Shown here piece by piece: positions 60,353-64,000 of a DNA stretch of 64,000 nt; positions within the stretch are counted from its first letter, which is position 1, and the number at the start of each line of letters is the position of its first letter. This DNA comes from Sphingomonas vulcanisoli (GTDB lineage: Bacteria; Pseudomonadota; Alphaproteobacteria; Sphingomonadales; Sphingomonadaceae), in assembly GCF_011761305.1 (NCBI RefSeq), contig NZ_JAAOZC010000004.1, forward strand, positions 304,592 through 368,591, read 5' to 3'. Made by a program: the position numbers and the translations under genes. The notes under the pieces are model-generated. The model was not told the DNA's origin. It did not search any database and saw only the letters and a program-made list of their open reading frames with translations.

Positions 60353-62193
60353 CAGGCCGCCTCTGCTTTCCCTACCATGGCCAGTCGCGCCCCCTCGCTC
60401 ACCTGCCCGCCTTCGGAGACGTTCAATTCGACGACCGTCCCATCGAACGGCGCGACAAGACTATGCTCCATCTTCATAGCCTCCAGCGTCAGTAATTTCT
60501 GGCCTTTAATGACCATCTCCCCGGTAGACACCGCCACAGCAATGACCCGCCCCGGCATGGGGGAAAGGATCGCGCCATCGGAAGCGTCACCCCCCGCAGC
60601 GCCGCCCGCGCGCCACGGCAGCAACTGCCACACCTGACCACCCTCGGCGATCAATGCTGAAGGGGCCGGCTCATTGTCCTCGGTCGGCCCCAGCACGACG
60701 CTCACCGGCATTCCATCGAGCAGGAAACGCCCGTCGCGCCGCGGCTGAGCGTTGAGCCGGAAACCGGCCAGCGGTCCCGGCGCGGCGATCGTCTCGGCGG
60801 CTTCGGTCAGAACCGTATCCGATGGGATCACATCCGGCAGAAGCGCATCGCCCTCGCTCCCGATCAACCCGGTATCCAGCTTGGCATTGGCAAAGGCTGG
60901 GTGGAGCAACGCCTTGCGCAGAAAGCCGGCATTGGTCTTGAGCGGCCAGATCACCGTCTGATCCAGCGTAGCGGCAAGCGACAGGCGCGCCGCATCGCGG
61001 TCCGGGGCCCAGGCGATCAGCTTGGCGATCATCGGATCGTAGAAGGCCGAAATCTCCGCCCCTTGCTCTACGCCCGTATCGATGCGGTAGGCCGGGCCGA
61101 TGGCGAAAGTATCGAGCCGCCCGATGCTCGGCAGAAAGCCCTTGGCCGGATCCTCCGCATACAGCCGCGCTTCCATCGCCCAGCCGTTGATAGCTAGTTC
61201 GTCCTGCCGCTTGGGTAGCGCCTCGCCACTGGCAACGCGCAGCTGCCACTCAACCAGATCCTGCCCGGTGATCTCCTCGGTCACCGGATGCTCGACCTGC
61301 AGCCGAGTATTCATCTCCATGAACCAGATGCGATCGGCGCGGAGCCCCTCGGAGCCATCGGCGATGAACTCGATCGTCCCCGCGCCGACATAATCGACCG
61401 CCTTCGCCGCCGCGACCGCCGCCGCACACACCGCCTCGCGCGTCGCCGCATCCATTCCCGGCGCGGGCGCTTCCTCGATCACCTTTTGGTGCCGCCGCTG
61501 CAGCGAGCAATCGCGCTCGAACAGGTGAACGACATTGCCGTGCGTATCGCCGAACACCTGCACCTCGATATGGCGAGGGTTGGTCACCCATTTTTCGAGC
61601 AACACGGACTCGTTGCCGAACGAAGACGCCGCTTCGCGCTGGCACGATGCGAGCGCATCGGCAAAATCCGCCGCGGCATCTACCTTGCGCATGCCCTTGC
61701 CGCCGCCGCCGGCCACCGCCTTGATCAACACCGGATAGCCGATCGCATCGGCCTCCGCCTTCAGACGCTCCGGGCTTTGGTCCTCGCCCAGATAGCCGGG
61801 CGTGGTCGGAACGCCCGCATCCTGCATCCGCCTTTTGGCCTCGTCCTTCAGGCCCATGGCCGTGATCGAAGCGGGATTGGGCCCCACCCAGATCAGCCCC
61901 GCGTCCAGCACGGACTGCGCGAATTCGGCATTCTCGCTGAGGAAGCCATAGCCGGGATGGATCGCCTCCGCTTCCGTCGCCTTCGCCGCGGCGATGATCC
62001 GATCGCCCAACAGATAAGATTCGCGGACCGGAGCCGCACCGATATGCACCGCTTCGTCTGCCATCCGCACATGCAGCGCCTTGGCATCCGCATCCGAATA
62101 GACCGCGATGGTACGCACGCCGAGTTTGCGGGCGGTGCGGATCACGCGGCAGGCGATCTCGCCGCGATTGGCGATGAGGAGTGACTTGATCAT
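60352..62193 (-). CDS. mccA: 3-Methylcrotonyl-CoA carboxylase alpha (biotin) subunit
   Basis: This is a 613-aa biotin-dependent carboxylase subunit. The biotin carboxylase domain begins IKSLLIANRGEIACRVIRTARKLG. It has the ATP-grasp motif AVAGGGGKGMRKV, ERDCSLQRRHQKVIEEAPAP and MEMNTRLQVEHPVTE. The C-terminal biotinyl domain carries LEAMKMEHS with the biotinylated Lys. Paired with the carboxyltransferase gene 4 nt upstream it carboxylates 3-methylcrotonyl-CoA in leucine degradation. Alpha subunits of propionyl- and geranyl-CoA carboxylases look similar; the beta subunit decides the assignment. Confidence 0.9.
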   Translation of the reverse strand: MIKSLLIANRGEIACRVIRTARKLGVRTIAVYSDADAKALHVRMADEAVHIGAAPVRESYLLGDRIIAAAKATEAEAIHPGYGFLSENAEFAQSVLDAGLIWVGPNPASITAMGLKDEAKRRMQDAGVPTTPGYLGEDQSPERLKAEADAIGYPVLIKAVAGGGGKGMRKVDAAADFADALASCQREAASSFGNESVLLEKWVTNPRHIEVQVFGDTHGNVVHLFERDCSLQRRHQKVIEEAPAPGMDAATREAVCAAAVAAAKAVDYVGAGTIEFIADGSEGLRADRIWFMEMNTRLQVEHPVTEEITGQDLVEWQLRVASGEALPKRQDELAINGWAMEARLYAEDPAKGFLPSIGRLDTFAIGPAYRIDTGVEQGAEISAFYDPMIAKLIAWAPDRDAARLSLAATLDQTVIWPLKTNAGFLRKALLHPAFANAKLDTGLIGSEGDALLPDVIPSDTVLTEAAETIAAPGPLAGFRLNAQPRRDGRFLLDGMPVSVVLGPTEDNEPAPSALIAEGGQVWQLLPWRAGGAAGGDASDGAILSPMPGRVIAVAVSTGEMVIKGQKLLTLEAMKMEHSLVAPFDGTVVELNVSEGGQVSEGARLAMVGKAEAA

Positions 62194-62197
62194 CGCA

Positions 62198-63799
62198 TCA
62201 CATCCGGAACAGGCCGAAGCGGGCGGCCTCAGGAACAGGGGCGTTCAGCGCAGCGGCAAAGGCAAGCCCCAGCACGTCACGGGTCTGGGCCGGATCGATG
62301 ATGCCGTCATCCCACAGGCGGGCGGTCGCGTAATAGGGATTGCCCTCATCTTCATATTTCTGGCGGACCGGCGCCTTGAAGGCTTCGGCCTCCTCCGGCG
62401 TCCACCCTGCGGCATCGCGGTGGACGGTCGCCAGCACGCTCGCCGCCTGCTCGCCGCCCATCACGCTGATCCGCGCATTGGGCCAGGTGAAGAGAAATCG
62501 CGGGGAATAGGCCCGCCCGCACATCCCATAATTGCCCGCGCCGAAGCTGCCGCCGATCAGCACGGTGATCTTGGGCACCTGCGCCGTGGCGACGGCGGTG
62601 ACCAGCTTGGCGCCATTCTTAGCGATGCCCTCCGCCTCATATTTGCCGCCGACCATGAAGCCGGAGATATTCTGCAGGAACAGCAAGGGGATCCGCCGCT
62701 GGCAGGCGAGTTCGATAAAGTGCGCGCCCTTGATCGCGCTCTCGCTGAAAAGCACGCCATTGTTGGCAAGGATCGCCACCGGCATCCCCCAGATATGCGC
62801 GAAGCCGCAGACCAGAGTGGTGCCGTAGAGCGCCTTGAACTCGTGAAACTCCGACGCATCGACGATCCGCGCGATAACTTCGCGCACATCATAGGGCGCA
62901 CGCACATCCTGGGGCACGATGCCGTAAAGCTCTTCGGACGCGAACTTCGGCGGACGCGGGTCGCGTAGATTGAGATCCGCCGCAGCCTCGGGCTGCAGCG
63001 TCGAGATGATATCGCGGACGATCGTCAAGGCATGCTCATCATTCTCGGCAAGATGATCGACAACGCCGGATTTGCGCGCATGGAGGTCGCCGCCGCCCAG
63101 ATCCTCGGCACTGATCACCTCGCCCGTCGCGGCCTGCACCAGCGGCGGCCCCGCCAAGAAGATCGTGCCCTGATTGCGCACGATCACCGTCTCGTCGCTC
63201 ATCGCGGGCACATAAGCGCCGCCCGCCGTGCAACTGCCCATTACGCAGGCAATCTGTGGGATGCCACACGCGGACAGATTGGCCTGGTTGAAGAAGATGC
63301 GGCCGAAATGCTCCCGATCGGGAAAGACTTCGGCCTGGTTGGGCAGGTTGGCGCCGCCGCTATCGACCAGATAGACGCAGGGCAGCCTGTTCTCGAGCGC
63401 GATCTCCTGCGCACGGAGGTGCTTCTTCACGCTGAGCGGATAATAGGTCCCGCCCTTCACCGTGGCATCGTTGCAGGCGATCATCACCTGCCGCCCCGAG
63501 ACGCGGCCGATCCCGGCGATGATCCCCGCGCCGGGCACCTCGTCGCCATAGAGGCCGTTGGCGGCGAGCTGGCCTATTTCGAGGAAGGGTGAGCCGGGAT
63601 CGAGCAGGCGTTCGACGCGATCGCGGGGGAGGAGCTTGCCGCGGGCGGTGTGCTTGTCGCGGGCGCTCGGAGAGCCGCCGTGGGCGGCAGCGGCGACCTT
63701 GTCGCGCAGTTCCTCAACCAGCGCGCGATTGTGCGCGGCGTTGGCCCGGAAGGCGTCGCTGTCGGGCAAGAGCTTGGTGTCGAGAACGGGCGCGGTCAC
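62198..63799 (-). CDS. mccB: 3-Methylcrotonyl-CoA carboxylase beta (carboxyltransferase) subunit
   Basis: This is a 533-aa carboxyltransferase with two crotonase-like halves. Family features are [94 protein letters not shown] and [22 protein letters not shown]. The C-terminal [23 protein letters not shown] is characteristic of the methylcrotonyl-CoA enzyme rather than the propionyl-CoA one. The start is GTG 63799. The upstream neighbour, often isovaleryl-CoA dehydrogenase, is beyond the readable sequence. Confidence 0.92.
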   Translation of the reverse strand: MTAPVLDTKLLPDSDAFRANAAHNRALVEELRDKVAAAAHGGSPSARDKHTARGKLLPRDRVERLLDPGSPFLEIGQLAANGLYGDEVPGAGIIAGIGRVSGRQVMIACNDATVKGGTYYPLSVKKHLRAQEIALENRLPCVYLVDSGGANLPNQAEVFPDREHFGRIFFNQANLSACGIPQIACVMGSCTAGGAYVPAMSDETVIVRNQGTIFLAGPPLVQAATGEVISAEDLGGGDLHARKSGVVDHLAENDEHALTIVRDIISTLQPEAAADLNLRDPRPPKFASEELYGIVPQDVRAPYDVREVIARIVDASEFHEFKALYGTTLVCGFAHIWGMPVAILANNGVLFSESAIKGAHFIELACQRRIPLLFLQNISGFMVGGKYEAEGIAKNGAKLVTAVATAQVPKITVLIGGSFGAGNYGMCGRAYSPRFLFTWPNARISVMGGEQAASVLATVHRDAAGWTPEEAEAFKAPVRQKYEDEGNPYYATARLWDDGIIDPAQTRDVLGLAFAAALNAPVPEAARFGLFRM

Positions 63800-63803
63800 T
63801 TCT

Positions 63804-63827
63804 CCCCCTCCCCTTCAGGGGAGGGGG
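63804..63827. repeat. C/G-rich palindrome upstream of mccB
   Basis: CCCCCTCCCC pairs with GGGGAGGGGG across a TTCA loop. It is a sphingomonad-type intergenic palindrome just upstream of the mccB start. It borders degraded sequence, so the exact form downstream is unsure. Confidence 0.5.
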
Positions 63828-63877
63828 TCGGGGGGTGGGGGAGTCGGGCGAGGTTGCGCTGGGCGGCAGCGGCATGG

Positions 63878-64000
63878 CCCCCCCCCCCCCCCCCCCCCCA
63901 GGGGGGGGGGGGGCGCCCCCCCCCCCCCCCCCCCCACCCCCCCCCCCCCCCAACCCCCCCCCCCAAATGGCCCCCCCCGCGGGCCCCCCCAACCCCGCCC
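63878..64000. other. Low-quality homopolymer tail (likely contig end)
   Basis: From 63878 the sequence is almost only runs of C with a few G-runs and A, unlike anything else in the window. Translation gives poly-Gly/Pro. This is most easily explained as assembly or sequencing noise at a contig end. No feature should be called here. Confidence 0.85.

Noticed and set aside
1..64000. tRNA, rRNA, CRISPR, toxin-antitoxin, restriction or phage-defence systems
   Set aside because: Searched by eye for repeats, CCA-ended cloverleaf patterns and family motifs; none was found.

Overview
The window looks like chromosomal DNA of a sphingomonad (Alphaproteobacteria, Sphingomonadaceae-like), probably an aerobic anoxygenic phototroph. 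The grounds are high GC, bacteriochlorophyll genes bchI/bchD beside tspO and heme genes, several TonB-dependent receptors (TBDRs) and a typical sphingomonad palindromic repeat. No rRNA, tRNA, CRISPR array, IS element, integrase or phage gene was seen. All assignments come from reading sequence motifs and neighbourhoods; no database search was run.

Layout. 1-6.8 kb is the tetrapyrrole block: bchD (3' end cut by the window edge) and bchI on the minus strand, then tspO, a DUF2189 membrane protein and an overlapping hemC-hemF-hemE operon on the plus strand. A PpsR/CrtJ-type palindrome lies between bchI and tspO. 6.8-18.7 kb holds a frameshifted PAS/HWE histidine kinase, a methyltransferase, a CPA2 (Kef-type) antiporter, two small exported proteins, a two-component system, a beta-carbonic anhydrase/SulP pair, a TorF-type porin and a frameshifted GGDEF-EAL gene. 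18.6-24.1 kb is an ECF sigma/FecR/TBDR/histidine-phosphatase locus.

24.3-34 kb is a catabolic region: IclR, a DapA-family enzyme, an MFS transporter and an aldehyde dehydrogenase; then a hydroxycinnamoyl-CoA hydratase-lyase, a MarR regulator, a CaiB-type CoA-transferase and a TBDR. The hydratase-lyase and CoA-transferase genes share a TATCAG-N5-CTGATA-like operator. 34-37.7 kb carries small stress-type genes (CsbD, lmo0937-like), DUF1543 and a large FAD/NAD(P)-binding protein.

38-48.7 kb is the most unusual part. It has a Tat-signal RidA, an operon of two luciferase-like flavin monooxygenases with a two-repeat protein of unknown family and an IclR regulator, two GPH-like transporters flanking a Tat-signal DUF1838 protein, and a divergent cytochrome c / Tat-signal flavin amine oxidase pair. 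I infer an undescribed catabolic cluster with a periplasmic amine-oxidising step. A degenerate AraC gene follows.

49.4-60 kb contains an outer-membrane transporter, a COG4705 membrane protein, a YncE-like propeller, a second TBDR coupled to a different phosphatase (class A acid phosphatase) with a two-component system upstream, a third TBDR and a cupredoxin. 60.3-63.8 kb has mccB-mccA (leucine degradation) followed by a MaoC-like remnant. The last ~120 bases are C/G homopolymer noise, probably a contig-end artefact, so the two single-base frameshifts elsewhere should be treated with caution.
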